A stretch of 64,000 nucleotides of DNA, taken from the NCBI GenBank assembly GCA_902802305.1, contig CADCLG010000007.1, positions 82,566 through 146,565 on the forward strand, read 5' to 3'. This document shows, in pieces, positions 26,853 through 37,174 of this stretch. This stretch comes from an uncultured Spirochaetaceae bacterium. GTDB lineage: Bacteria > Spirochaetota > Spirochaetia > Treponematales > Treponemataceae. The position numbers and the translations under genes were made by a program. Position 1 is the first letter of the stretch. Every line of letters starts with the position of its first letter. The notes under the pieces are model-generated. The model was not told where the DNA came from, did no database searches, and worked only from the letters and a program-made list of their open reading frames with translations.

Positions 26853-29345
26853 TTACGCCGCCTTATAAATCTCGTTTTCGAGTTCTCGGATTGCCTGGAG
26901 GTACTGGGGTTTGCCTCCGAAGGAATCGATGATTTCCTTTGGTGTACCAATATCTGTAATTGGTGGAACTGTCAGAACTTTCATATCTTCTATTTCTTCA
27001 ATTCCAGTCTGGGCGTATTTATCTAAAAGGGCATCAAGAACTGCGCGGGCTTTGTCACCATATTTAGTCCAGTAGTTTCGTTTGCGGACATTTTCGGCGC
27101 GTTCTTTTCTTGTAAGGGCTGGAGCATCCCAGGCGATGTGGCAGATAAGGTCAAAAATATCCAGGTCATTTTTTATTTCATCTTTCAGCTCTTCAAAGAT
27201 AATTCCCTGATTTTCCAGCTCTTCTATAATTGCACGCTTCTTTTCTGCATCGTTCCAGGTCTGCAAGAAATTATCGAGTGAGCGGTATGAAGTGAGGATT
27301 CCGGTTTTGCAGTATTCTTTTACGCTTGTTGTAATAAGGCGGCCGTCTGCATCCAGATACTGCTTGCGTTCGCTTAAGATGCTTACATCTACGCCGTTTA
27401 TATATGTCTTTTTTCTGGTGGTTTCGATCCCTTCGACAAGCTCAGGGACCGCAACCACCGCACCATACGGTGGAGTGTCTTCTCCAAGTTCATATCCTTC
27501 AAGATTTTCGTTTCCGTATACAACTTCGGCAAACTCAACTTCTTCTCCGGTAACCGGGTCAATCTGTTCTTCGCCAGTACCTTCATCTATGATTTCTTCT
27601 GAAAGTTTATCATCCTGCTTTGATTCTTTTATGCGTACCGGTGCGCCGTCAAAATCTTTATCTGCAAATTTATCTGTTACATTGCGGAAGTCGATTATCG
27701 TAAAATACTGCTTTCCGTACTCTTCGTTGATACGAGTTCCGCGGCCGATAATCTGCTTGAACTCTGTCATGGAGCCGATGTTTTCATCAAGACAAATTAC
27801 TTTACAGGTCTGTGCGTCTGTTCCTGTGCTCATCAATTTTGAAGTTGTAGCAATTACAGGGAACTTCTGTTCGGGATTTATAAAATCTTCAAGATAGCCT
27901 TTTGCAACCGGATCATCACCAGTAATGCGGACTATGTATTTATCTGAACGGGCCGTAATTTCTTCCGATGCATATTTTAGAAGAGCCTGCCGCATTCGTT
28001 CTGCATGTTCAATATCTACACAGAAAACAATTGTCTTTGCCATTGGATCTGAGTTTGTAAGATATTCCATAATTTTTCTGGCTACAAGATCTGTTCGCTC
28101 ATCAATTACAATATTGCGGTCAAAATCTTTTGTGTTGTAAAGGCGGTCTTCTATAAGCTCACCGTCTATATCAGTTTTGCCGCGCTCCGGACGATAGCCT
28201 TCAAGGTCTATGTTCATTCCAACTCGAAGAACTTTGTAAGGAGCTAAGAAGCCGTCATCAATTCCCTGCTTGAGAGAGTAGGTATAAATTGGCTCTCCAA
28301 AATATTCGATGTTTGAAAGTGCCTTTGTTTCTTTTGGAGTAGCAGTCATACCGATTTGAGTTGCACTCGAAAAATATGAAAGAATCTTGTGCCAGGCCTT
28401 GTCTTCATCAACTGAACCACGGTGACATTCATCAACGATAATCAAATCAAAGAAATCCGGGCTGAACTGCTTGTAAGCATCAGTTTCTTCATCATAATTT
28501 GTAAGCCCCTGATAAAGAGCAAGATATATTTCGTAAGACTTGTCGATGTGCTTATGTCTGATGATGTGGCATTTATCTTTGAAGTGCTTAAAGTCGCCTT
28601 TCTTTGTCTGAGTGATAAGATTGTTGCGGTCGGCTAAATAAAGGATTCGCTTTTTACAGCCGGCTTTCCAAAGACGATAGATAATCTGAAATGCGGTATA
28701 AGTTTTTCCTGTTCCCGTTGCCATTACAAGAAGGATTCTATTCTGACCTCGGGCAATTGCTTCTACCGTTCTGTTGATTGCAATTCGCTGATAGTAGCGA
28801 GGAGCACGGCCTGTTGAATCAAAATAGTATGAACAAAGAGATGTATCTTCCTCCTCTTTTGAAACAAGCCCGTTGTAACGTTTATAGCAGCTCCAAAGTT
28901 CATCAGGAGTTGGAAAATGTTCCAAGTCTGCATTTTCTGAAACAATGGCTTTGCCGCCTGCCTGACGGTCAGACAGGGCAGCGCCCTGTGGCCCGCAGTT
29001 TTTGCGATACTGAATTACAAAGCCGTCTCCATTACTTGAAATTGCAACCGGAATATCAAGTGTATTTGCATACTCCAATGCTTGCTGCATTCCGGCTCCA
29101 ATCGTGTGACTGTTGTCTTTTGCTTCTACAACAGCCACTGGAATGTTTGGTTTGTAATATATGATTATATCTGCTCGTTTCTTTTCGCCGCGCTTTGTCT
29201 TTTTTCCTTTTACAAAAATACGCCCTGCCGTAAAAGTAACTTCTTCGCGAAGCTGAGTCTGCTTATTCCAGCCAGATTGTTCAATTGCAGGGAGAATATA
29301 TTTTGTGATGATGTCGCGTTCGGAAAGAGAACTTTTTGTATCCAT
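26853..29345 (-). CDS. hsdR: Type I restriction endonuclease/translocase subunit HsdR (first locus)
   Basis: 830 residues. N-terminal nuclease domain: RADIIIYY with Asp59, and VAVVEAKDN with Glu74 and Lys76. Helicase: MATGTGKT at 208-215, and LIIVDECHRGS (DECH box). HsdR cuts DNA after ATP-driven translocation when bound to an M2S complex. Two segments are foreign to the family and come from palindromic repeats read in frame: residues about 114-135 (CGPQGAALSDRQAGGKA) and about 630-642 (VAVPELVEGIE). A TATAAT (minus strand 29362-29357) lies 12 bases before the ATG, implying a very short leader. It can cut only with an HsdM, and the local one is dead. Confidence 0.9.
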   Translation of the reverse strand: MDTKSSLSERDIITKYILPAIEQSGWNKQTQLREEVTFTAGRIFVKGKKTKRGEKKRADIIIYYKPNIPVAVVEAKDNSHTIGAGMQQALEYANTLDIPVAISSNGDGFVIQYRKNCGPQGAALSDRQAGGKAIVSENADLEHFPTPDELWSCYKRYNGLVSKEEEDTSLCSYYFDSTGRAPRYYQRIAINRTVEAIARGQNRILLVMATGTGKTYTAFQIIYRLWKAGCKKRILYLADRNNLITQTKKGDFKHFKDKCHIIRHKHIDKSYEIYLALYQGLTNYDEETDAYKQFSPDFFDLIIVDECHRGSVDEDKAWHKILSYFSSATQIGMTATPKETKALSNIEYFGEPIYTYSLKQGIDDGFLAPYKVLRVGMNIDLEGYRPERGKTDIDGELIEDRLYNTKDFDRNIVIDERTDLVARKIMEYLTNSDPMAKTIVFCVDIEHAERMRQALLKYASEEITARSDKYIVRITGDDPVAKGYLEDFINPEQKFPVIATTSKLMSTGTDAQTCKVICLDENIGSMTEFKQIIGRGTRINEEYGKQYFTIIDFRNVTDKFADKDFDGAPVRIKESKQDDKLSEEIIDEGTGEEQIDPVTGEEVEFAEVVYGNENLEGYELGEDTPPYGAVVAVPELVEGIETTRKKTYINGVDVSILSERKQYLDADGRLITTSVKEYCKTGILTSYRSLDNFLQTWNDAEKKRAIIEELENQGIIFEELKDEIKNDLDIFDLICHIAWDAPALTRKERAENVRKRNYWTKYGDKARAVLDALLDKYAQTGIEEIEDMKVLTVPPITDIGTPKEIIDSFGGKPQYLQAIRELENEIYKAA
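27429..27447. repeat. Short palindromic repeat inside hsdR
   Basis: CCCTTCGACAAGCTCAGGG is a 19-base near-palindrome of a type that recurs in many bacterial genomes as a dispersed repeat. It is translated in the hsdR frame as PELVEG. It lies between conserved helicase and C-terminal domains. Confidence 0.65.
28956..28994. repeat. Palindromic repeat inside the hsdR N-terminal domain
   Basis: GCCTGCCTGACGGTCAGACA at 28956-28975, followed by GGGCAGCGCCCTG, forms two adjacent hairpins. It is translated as GPQGAALSDRQAGG between the nuclease core and the conserved FPTPDELW segment, where related HsdR proteins have only a few residues. Confidence 0.6.
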
Positions 29346-29356
29346 TTTATTTCTAT

Positions 29357-29362
29357 ATTATA
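29357..29362 (-). promoter_or_regulatory. Candidate -10 box of the first hsd operon
   Basis: TATAAT on the minus strand, with TGGTAG immediately before it. No good -35. It would start transcription about five bases before the hsdR ATG. Confidence 0.35.
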
Positions 29363-29433
29363 CTACCAAAAGTTTGATTTTACTAGAAAATCGACTGGTG
29401 ATTGTGACAGAAGATGGCATTATATGGGTAGGC

Positions 29434-32400
29434 CTATTTCCCGTTAAAAAACTCAGTAAGTATGTCCTTTAAAAAGTTATATCGTCTGGCGTATGTGTTA
29501 TCTACATGAATCAATGTAAATCCATGGTCCTTACATATTTGTTTCTTTTTTTCATCTCTTGCCATTACTTTTGGGTCTGTATGGTGCTCTGGACCATCAA
29601 GTTCAATAGCTAAAACTGGAAATTCTTTATTTCTGTATTTTTTATAAATTACAAAATCTATACTGGCCTTAAAGAAAAATTCACAATCTGAAGGCAGCTT
29701 TTCAAAAAGATGAGAAATTTGAACTTCTCGTTTTACTGAATATTTTGAGTTATCTTCCAGAAGAACTGAGAGCGACTGGTTTAATGTTGTTAGGAAAGCA
29801 TCTTCAGTTTCGGAACTATATGGTTTAATTCCTAAAGCTCTTGAAGAGGTTTCTCTTGGTGATACAGCACATTCTCCATTACTTTTAACATATCTTGCTA
29901 ATTCGTAAAGGTCATCCTGTTCATTTGATTTATGGAGACGCTTTAACTCTTTTTCACTGGATATCAGGACCAATTTATCTTTTGCTCTTGAGACAGCAAC
30001 ATTAATCAATTCTCTGTTGTTTTTAAGCCAGTCATACGTTCTTGGATGTGTATGATCTGTTAAGGCCAGTGAAAACAAAATTTCATCTTTTTCATCACCC
30101 TGAAAAGCATGTACAGTTCCGCAACTTAAATCATCCTCCAGATGCTCTTCTTTTAATCGACTTTCAATCAGGTCTTTTTGATTTTTAAAAGGAGTAATTA
30201 TTCCAATCTTCTTTCCAGGATTTTTTTTAACATAGCGGACAATTGTTTCAACTTCTTCTGGTGCAGTGTTTTTGTAGCTTGAATAATTTTCCGCGACTTC
30301 GCAGAACATAAGCGGTTTATCATACATAGCTTTGGATTTGATATTTAACTGACTGTTGTAATACTTCTTATTATTGAAATCTATAATTTCTTTAGCACAT
30401 CTATAATGGTTGTGCAGCAAAGTTTCCTGACTTACAGAATCATTTGCAAGGAATGCTTTATATATAGAGTTTTTGATGTAATCGTAACTATCGTTTACAT
30501 TATATTTCGCTTTTAATTCATTATTAATATTCGGATCAAGTGTAATAACAGGATTTAATTGCTGCGGATCTCCAACAAGCATTAGACTTTTTCCTCTGAT
30601 AATTGGAACCAGAGAAACAGCTGTATTACATTGGCTGGCTTCATCCATTATTGTCATATCAAAATATTGTTTTGGTTCTCCAATTTTTTGAGTAGAAATA
30701 CAGGTTGAGCAAAAGACAGGAAATACTTTCTGCATTTTTATAACATTGTCTGAAACTGAGAAATACTTATTAAATTTAGTTGTCTGCTCCTGCTCATCCT
30801 GAATGTCCAAAATCTCTACAAAATCCTTATATTCGGGTTCATACAAATGTTTTAAGTAACTCACTGAAGTAAAGTTTATAAACTGCATAAGCTTGTCGTG
30901 ATCAAAATATAACAAAGCAAGAGCTTCTTCATCAGTTATGTTTCCAATTTCGTTCAATCGTTTATTTATTGCATTTTCCTGCTGTCCTTCAAGATTGATT
31001 CGAAGATTCATATTTTCGTTTTTAGAAAGCATTGCTTCTATTAATTCTCTTCGTTCTTTTAAATCAAGCTGTTCTTCGTGTTTCTGAAGGAGCTCAGTAA
31101 GTTTTTTTGTACGTTCAATTTGGTTTTGTTTTGATTGATTTAGTGCATCTTTATATACAGAAAGATTTTGAATATTCCGCATTAATTCTTTTATGTATTT
31201 TATTGTTTCTGGAATTTTTGGATTGCTTGCAATTCTTAGAATAGGAAAGGGGATTGTATAACCCCGATATTTAAGGGAAGTAAGTTTTTCAAATACACCA
31301 TCTATTGGATGGTTATTGTATGACGAGAATAAAACGGTCTTATTATTAAAGAAAGCAGTAATGATTGTATTAATTATTGTGGTTGTCTTTCCTGTACCTG
31401 GAGGTCCTTGAATATATGCAACAGGATAATTAATTGCGTTATGAATTGCCAATAATTGATCCAGATTTACATTCCTATCTATGAGAGCTATTGGTAAAGT
31501 TTCTTCATTCGATTTTAAAGTATGTAATTCTCCAAAAAAGGCCTGAATAGGAACGGTAACTTTATTGGATGAGTACATTTCAATAATTGACTCGTATTCT
31601 TTTTCCAGATTTACATTTGTATTTCTTTGAAGACAAATAAAGTAGGGACAGTCATCAACAGAATAATTTTTTTTTCCTTTGATATTTTCTGTAATCAGGT
31701 CTTTTACAAACTCAGGAATCTGGTCGATGTTTTCCAAAAACTCAATTTCTTCTGGTTGAACAAAATTCTGAATGCTTTGTTTTGTTGTCCCATCAACACA
31801 AAATTCTGTACAAATTTTAATTTTATTTCCGGCAAGAAGACTTCGCTTAGCAACGTCAAACATGACTTCTTTATAAGCAAGAACATATAGACCTTTTGGA
31901 ATATGGACGCTTAATACATTAAGTGCCAGCTGGATAATGGAGTTTATGTTTTTCTCTTTCTTAATGGTTGCAGTTTTCTTAAAACTGTTTACGATATATT
32001 TAAATTGTTCATCATCGAGTTTGTATCGCTGATTTTGAATTTTACTGGCATCAAGTTTCTTGATTAATACGTACTCATTGTTTAGCTTTGGAAGATCTGC
32101 CAGTTTATTACAATCTGCTAAGTAATTTAAGGTTTTAAGATTAACTATATTGCTAAAAACAAATGAATACTTTTGAGGAAAAAGTTCAATATCTTCGAGA
32201 AGATCTTTATTGGTATAATAGAATGTTCCATCCATTATTTCCGTAGAAATAATTTTATTGATGAACATGTATAATTCTTTTGTCTCAAATTTACCTAAAT
32301 GTAAACCTGTAACTTCGAGACTTCTTTTTTCAGTATTAATGTTGTTAATCGAAATCCAGTATTTTGTTCTTTCTTCATCTGAATTTTGATATTCAACATA

Positions 32401-32454
32401 AAGCCATTTTCCTTCGTGAATTGAACGGAATATGTCTTTACCGATGGAATTCAT
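29434..32454 (-). CDS. Upf1/Dna2-type SF1 helicase with C-terminal DUF2726-like nuclease domain
   Basis: 1006 residues. The first ~90 residues (SIHEGKWLYVEYQNSDEERTK) look like a WYL-type small beta domain. Helicase motif I is IQGPPGTGKTTTI near 352, motif II TIMDEASQC near 600, then VGDPQQLNP, VHAFQGDEKDEILF and INVAVSRAKDKLVLIS. The last ~110 residues carry FPVLAIELDGPEHH, the E-x-D strand of the VSR-like DUF2726 fold. Large helicase-nuclease proteins of this plan occur in defence islands, and its place directly before the hsd operon fits that. No named system is assigned. Confidence 0.75.
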   Translation of the reverse strand: MNSIGKDIFRSIHEGKWLYVEYQNSDEERTKYWISINNINTEKRSLEVTGLHLGKFETKELYMFINKIISTEIMDGTFYYTNKDLLEDIELFPQKYSFVFSNIVNLKTLNYLADCNKLADLPKLNNEYVLIKKLDASKIQNQRYKLDDEQFKYIVNSFKKTATIKKEKNINSIIQLALNVLSVHIPKGLYVLAYKEVMFDVAKRSLLAGNKIKICTEFCVDGTTKQSIQNFVQPEEIEFLENIDQIPEFVKDLITENIKGKKNYSVDDCPYFICLQRNTNVNLEKEYESIIEMYSSNKVTVPIQAFFGELHTLKSNEETLPIALIDRNVNLDQLLAIHNAINYPVAYIQGPPGTGKTTTIINTIITAFFNNKTVLFSSYNNHPIDGVFEKLTSLKYRGYTIPFPILRIASNPKIPETIKYIKELMRNIQNLSVYKDALNQSKQNQIERTKKLTELLQKHEEQLDLKERRELIEAMLSKNENMNLRINLEGQQENAINKRLNEIGNITDEEALALLYFDHDKLMQFINFTSVSYLKHLYEPEYKDFVEILDIQDEQEQTTKFNKYFSVSDNVIKMQKVFPVFCSTCISTQKIGEPKQYFDMTIMDEASQCNTAVSLVPIIRGKSLMLVGDPQQLNPVITLDPNINNELKAKYNVNDSYDYIKNSIYKAFLANDSVSQETLLHNHYRCAKEIIDFNNKKYYNSQLNIKSKAMYDKPLMFCEVAENYSSYKNTAPEEVETIVRYVKKNPGKKIGIITPFKNQKDLIESRLKEEHLEDDLSCGTVHAFQGDEKDEILFSLALTDHTHPRTYDWLKNNRELINVAVSRAKDKLVLISSEKELKRLHKSNEQDDLYELARYVKSNGECAVSPRETSSRALGIKPYSSETEDAFLTTLNQSLSVLLEDNSKYSVKREVQISHLFEKLPSDCEFFFKASIDFVIYKKYRNKEFPVLAIELDGPEHHTDPKVMARDEKKKQICKDHGFTLIHVDNTYARRYNFLKDILTEFFNGK

Positions 32455-32635
32455 ATTTACATTTTACAATCAAAAGAACATCCATGTAAATATAATGATG
32501 TTGATGGTATAGTCTTATGGTTAGAAAACTGTTGTCGATTTAAAACTTTAACAGTGACGAATATAAATTCCCGCTTTCTCTTCCGGTGCCTTTCCGCTTC
32601 GAGTCCCAACTTGCTTTTTGGTGATTGTTTTAAAA

Positions 32636-32665
32636 TAAAAAAAAACTTCTCGCTAAGGAGAAGTT
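32636..32665 (-). terminator. Terminator downstream of the left tRNA fragment
   Basis: An 8-bp stem, AACTTCTC 32644-32651 with GAGAAGTT 32658-32665, is followed on the minus strand by a run of Us (A-run 32636-32645 on the + strand). It lies just beyond the 3' end of the tRNA-Met fragment and is probably the original tRNA terminator. Confidence 0.7.
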
Positions 32666-32684
32666 TTACGTTATAGCGGGGGCA

Positions 32685-32717
32685 GGACTCGAACCACCGG
32701 CCTCCGGGTTATGAGGG
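32685..32717 (-). repeat. Left attachment site (tRNA-Met 3' half)
   Basis: On the minus strand it reads CCTCATAACCCGGAGGCCGG and continues through a TTCGAGTCC T-arm to a GCTA end: anticodon loop CTCATAA, variable region and T-arm, but no D-arm or 5' acceptor strand. The 32455-33028 gap otherwise holds the terminator at 32636, an 11-bp inverted repeat at 32861-32871/32890-32900 (AAATTCTGTTA/TAACAGAATTT), and no gene. Confidence 0.8.
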
Positions 32718-33028
32718 GTCTAAGAAAACTACACATAACCATACCTACCCATAAAGAGCTTGAAATTTATATCATTATAGCCCGAATTTGGCGAATTTTC
32801 AACAAAAATACGCTATGCAACTATACCCAACAACAATAAATTTCTACAAATTTAGGATACAAATTCTGTTAGTCGGGAAATTGTCCGGATAACAGAATTT
32901 ACACTTTATGGCCAAAATTAGCGTTGAAAACGCCTTTTTAGTCGGGTCAAAAACCCAGAGGCCACAAAGCCTTTTTCTACTGACATTGATTCTCAATAGA
33001 AAAACTTAGAAAGTCTTATCTAAAATAA

Positions 33029-35779
33029 TTATATACTACTAATTCTTGGATGATTTTTATATTTCAATATTATTTTATTACATAAATTCCTAATTGTTTT
33101 GATTTTCTTATTATTAGTTTTTAAATTATTAATTAAATTTACCAATTCATGGTTAGAGCTCTGATATCCAGATGAATTTAATTCATTTATTAACCAGTTA
33201 TAAATTTCTAAATATAGTTCATTTGTAAATTTAATTATTTTTAATTGAAATAACGTGATTAAGTATTTTAGTTTTAATCTTGTAAAATCTGTATTTGATA
33301 AAACTTGATTAAACATTGTAACTCCATAAGGTGGATTTTTTCTCAATAAATATTTCTTATACTTCAATAAAATATTTTTTAAAATACTTTTGCAATCTTC
33401 TGAACAAAAAGCATATATAACACAAAGTTGATTAGTATAAAATCCAATAATTTGATCCAAACTTGCATGTTGAATATGTTTTAATATTGTCCTTATATAA
33501 TTAAGATCCGTAAAGCATTCCGAGTTTAGACTTCCAAGATATAAAAAATGAGCTAGATAATTATTCTCAGTTATTGAAATACCAATTGTTGGGGATATTT
33601 TATTATAAAACCATTTTGTTATTAATATTTTATAAAAGCTCATTATTTTTATTTCATTAAAAATTGTATTATCAATTTTAAATTTTGTTTCTATAAATTG
33701 TATAGTAAGAGATAACAACTTTTCATCACAAATTGAAAACGCAAATAGATTTTTTAAATAAGTTGCTACCATTTGAGTATTTTCTTTTTTTAAATTAGCA
33801 AATGACAATATTACTAATAAATTAGAAAAATATGGTTTAGTATTTCCATATTCTGAGTTTTTGTATATTTTTGCACAATTCGGTAATACGATATTAATTA
33901 ACCAATCTTCATCATCTTGAGTTAATTCAATATTTTGAATTCCATTTTTTTTTAATAAAGAATAAAGATTTTGTTCATTATTATCCCAATTAAAAAATTT
34001 TATTGCTGTAAAAATTTCATTTCTATTAAATGATATTACTGGAGAGACAGATTTTCTTACCAACGCAATTTTAAAGAAAAGTCTTTCTACTTGAACAAAA
34101 GACAAATCATGATCAATTAAAATATTATTCAATAATACAAAATCATTTAAATTTTTATGTTTATTAGCATATTGAAATTTACTGTTATCAAATGCCATTC
34201 CCCCATTTTTGATATTTTCAACGGTATGTAAAAGCTTTTTTAGAGTATTTTGTAATTCTATTTGTAAAGATTTTAATGTATTTCCATTTACAAAGTTATA
34301 GATATCAAAGACCTCATTTTGTAACTTTTTAGGTAAATTGTTAAATTTTTTATATAAATCTATGGAATCTTCCTGCTTATTACAAGGGATCATTTTTACA
34401 TTGAAAATTGTTTGTTGTAATACATTTAGATTATAATAAGATATAAAAAGTTTTCTGTAGTTTCTATCATTTATATCTTTTTGAATTATAATTTTATTTA
34501 ATTCAAATGCAGTTTCAATTAATTCAGAACCGCCAGCATAGTAATCAATATTTTCATATATGTTAACTATCCTTTGTTCGTCTGTATTATATATTTCATA
34601 GTTAAAATTTTTATAAGCTTTTGATTTATCATAAAATTGAAGTAAATTATTGGTTGGTAAGAAAACTATATTATTATTAGTTTTATCTATAAAGCCTTCA
34701 TTTATAATTCCCATAATGTTAGCTTTCATAAGTATAAAAGATATTTTTGAAAGTATTTCATTTTCTTCATCTGTAATTTGATTATAGAATGAATTGATAA
34801 AGTTCTTAAAAATTTTTCTTCTTTCCTCGTTATAATCATAAGTAGCAGAATCAACCTGTAACCATGCAAACGTAATATTCTCTGTAGGATAATTAAAATA
34901 TGTATTTGTTAGAAAATGCTGGATACTTGATAAGAGAATAGCTTTATCGTTTTTAAGGGGAGATAATAATTCATAAAATGCTTTTATTGGTTTTTTATTA
35001 TTAATTACAACATTTATATTATTCAGAGTTTTAAAAATATCTGTAATATTTGATACTATAAAAGTTTTGATATTATTTTTATTATACTTTACGATATCGT
35101 TTGATTTATAATATCCTTCAACTAAAGCACAGTAAAATTTTGGCAACGCAGGGGCTGCTTTATTAATCCAATTCAATATTTGTTGAAAATCTTTATCATT
35201 TAACGAGTAACCTATAAACAAAACGGTAGTGGTACATAAAATACTTTTTACAAAATTTTCTGTTAACGGAAAATCTTTTGAATAAGAATTATAACTTTTT
35301 TTTGTAAGTACAAACTTTGAGTGTTGAAAGTCACCATGTATTTTCAAATATTTATTATATAACTTTGAATTCATCAGTTCAGAATCGTCTGCTATTACAT
35401 CGTACATTTCTAAACTTGAATGTATATAATTTTGTAACATATTATCCCAATTAGTAGAAATTAGATATGTAGGTCTTGTTTTTAATAATTCATTATAAAA
35501 AGATTGATTTGTGGTTGTTTCAGGAAAAAGAGAGTTGACTGTTTCTTTTAATTTTTCGTATCCATATTTATTTTCATATTTTTGAGCAACTTTTAATGCA
35601 TCATTAGTAAAGCAAAAATTAAGTTCATTTTTTAATTTTTGAGTAACTCCTGACCAAACTGGATAATTTGAATTTACATGCTTTGAAACACCGGCACCCA
35701 TAAAAATTGTAAAATTTTCATTAATTATTGAATCATGCAATTCATTGATTGCGTCATTAAACGAAATAGTTTTTTCCAT
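33029..35779 (-). CDS. SIR2-domain defence-type protein
   Basis: 916 residues from the ATG at 35779 (GGAAAA upstream; a start at 35809 would add ten residues). The N-terminal ~270 residues are a SIR2 fold: FMGAGVSK (28-33) for NAD, YLISTNWDNML (108 region), LKIHGD with the catalytic His near 148, and VLFIGYSLNDKDF. The remaining ~650 residues are Asn/Lys/Ile-rich and helical, possibly a sensor of repeats. Stand-alone SIR2 proteins of this size (DSR/SIR2 type) deplete NAD on phage infection. No partner gene adjoins it. Very AT-rich compared with neighbours, consistent with recent acquisition. Confidence 0.75.
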   Translation of the reverse strand: MEKTISFNDAINELHDSIINENFTIFMGAGVSKHVNSNYPVWSGVTQKLKNELNFCFTNDALKVAQKYENKYGYEKLKETVNSLFPETTTNQSFYNELLKTRPTYLISTNWDNMLQNYIHSSLEMYDVIADDSELMNSKLYNKYLKIHGDFQHSKFVLTKKSYNSYSKDFPLTENFVKSILCTTTVLFIGYSLNDKDFQQILNWINKAAPALPKFYCALVEGYYKSNDIVKYNKNNIKTFIVSNITDIFKTLNNINVVINNKKPIKAFYELLSPLKNDKAILLSSIQHFLTNTYFNYPTENITFAWLQVDSATYDYNEERRKIFKNFINSFYNQITDEENEILSKISFILMKANIMGIINEGFIDKTNNNIVFLPTNNLLQFYDKSKAYKNFNYEIYNTDEQRIVNIYENIDYYAGGSELIETAFELNKIIIQKDINDRNYRKLFISYYNLNVLQQTIFNVKMIPCNKQEDSIDLYKKFNNLPKKLQNEVFDIYNFVNGNTLKSLQIELQNTLKKLLHTVENIKNGGMAFDNSKFQYANKHKNLNDFVLLNNILIDHDLSFVQVERLFFKIALVRKSVSPVISFNRNEIFTAIKFFNWDNNEQNLYSLLKKNGIQNIELTQDDEDWLINIVLPNCAKIYKNSEYGNTKPYFSNLLVILSFANLKKENTQMVATYLKNLFAFSICDEKLLSLTIQFIETKFKIDNTIFNEIKIMSFYKILITKWFYNKISPTIGISITENNYLAHFLYLGSLNSECFTDLNYIRTILKHIQHASLDQIIGFYTNQLCVIYAFCSEDCKSILKNILLKYKKYLLRKNPPYGVTMFNQVLSNTDFTRLKLKYLITLFQLKIIKFTNELYLEIYNWLINELNSSGYQSSNHELVNLINNLKTNNKKIKTIRNLCNKIILKYKNHPRISSI

Positions 35780-35897
35780 ACTTTTTTCCAGATTATAACG
35801 AAAAATCATTTTTGTTTATTTTACTACAAAAAAGTGGTAGTCGGAAGTTTTTATCGTTAATGTAATAAAAAGAGATTCTATTATTTAAATATTTTAC

Positions 35898-35986
35898 ATA
35901 AACGGCATTATGAGCAGTTCGCTGATGGAACTGTAAAAGATATTGAAGATGAGATTCTGTTTGAAGTGCCGGAGGGATGGGCTTGG
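35898..35986. repeat. Inverted repeat A of the hsdS shufflon (silent copy)
   Basis: 89 bases, matching the reverse complement of 41588-41676 with five mismatches by my count. It encodes the end of the N-terminal hsdS region up to PEGWAW, so recombination here exchanges TRD1 while keeping the frame. Confidence 0.8.
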
Positions 35987-36514
35987 ATTCGACAAAAAAA
36001 TCTTGGCATCGCATTAAATGGAAAAGCTTTTAAGCCATCAGATTGGACAAAAAAAGGATTACCTATTGTAAGAATACAAAATTTAAATGATAAAAATGCA
36101 CCTTACAATTATTATGATAAAGATGTTGATGAAACATTTCTTTTACATGGCGGTGAATTATTATTTGCATGGTCAGGTACTCCCGGAACTTCTTTCGGAG
36201 CTCATATTTGGGATAAAGGTGAGGCCGTTTTAAATCAGCATATCTTTAAAATACTTTTTGATGAAACAATTATAAATAAGATTTTCTATAAGTATTGCTT
36301 AAACAATCAAGTTGAAAAATTAATTGAAGTAGCTCATGGCAGTGCTGGTTTAGCACATATAACAAAGAATATGTTTGATGAAGTTCTTATACCTCTCCCA
36401 CCGTACAATGAACAATTAAGAATTGTTTCAGAATTTGAGAAAACGATATCATTAATAAACTACATTAATGATAATAAAACTGAATTGAATGATACAATTA
36501 AACAAACAAAATCC

Positions 36515-36618
36515 AAAATCCTTGACCTCGCTATCCACGGTAAACTTGTTCCTCAAGACCCAAATGATGAGCCAGCCGAAGAACTCTTAAAGCGCATTGC
36601 GACAAGTGATAACAGACC
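36515..36618. repeat. Inverted repeat B of the hsdS shufflon (silent copy)
   Basis: 104 bases, matching the reverse complement of 40923-41026, with a perfect 27-base run at the end (36592-36618 and 40923-40949). It encodes KILDLAIHGKLVPQDPNDE through ATSDNRPY, the central helical repeat between the two recognition domains. Confidence 0.8.
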
Positions 36619-37174
36619 TTATGAGAAGGTGGAAGAAGATAGTATACCATTTGAAATACCAACATCTTGGCTATGGACTACAATTAAAAATATTGTAAAT
36701 TATATTGGCGATGGTGATTGGATTGAATCAAAAGATCAATCTGACAAAGGTATTCGTCTAATTCAAACTGGAAATATTGGTTTTGGAACTTTTAAGGATA
36801 AGGAAGGTAAGTATCATTACATTTCAGAAAACACTTTTAATAGTTTAGGATGTAATGAAATTTTTGAAGGTGATATTCTTATTTCAAGACTTCCAGAACC
36901 TGTTGGTAGAGCTTGTATTCTTCCCAAATTACCAGAAAGAATGATTACTGCTGTAGACTGTACAATTATTAGATTAAATGAAGATCTTTTTCAAAAAGAA
37001 CTTTTCGTATATTACACAATCTCAAATAAATATCTTGAATTAATCAAAGAAAATTGTACAGGAACTACGAGATTAAGAATATCTCGTTCAAATCTTGAAA
37101 AGATTCTTGTTCCTATTCCACCACTAAAAGAACAGAAGCGTATTCTTGATAGAATAAAAGAATTATTTGCGTTA

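Noticed and set aside
27292..29164. Long + strand frames opposite hsdR
   Set aside because: Mirror the codon pattern of hsdR; compositions are Ser/Arg-rich as expected for shadows.
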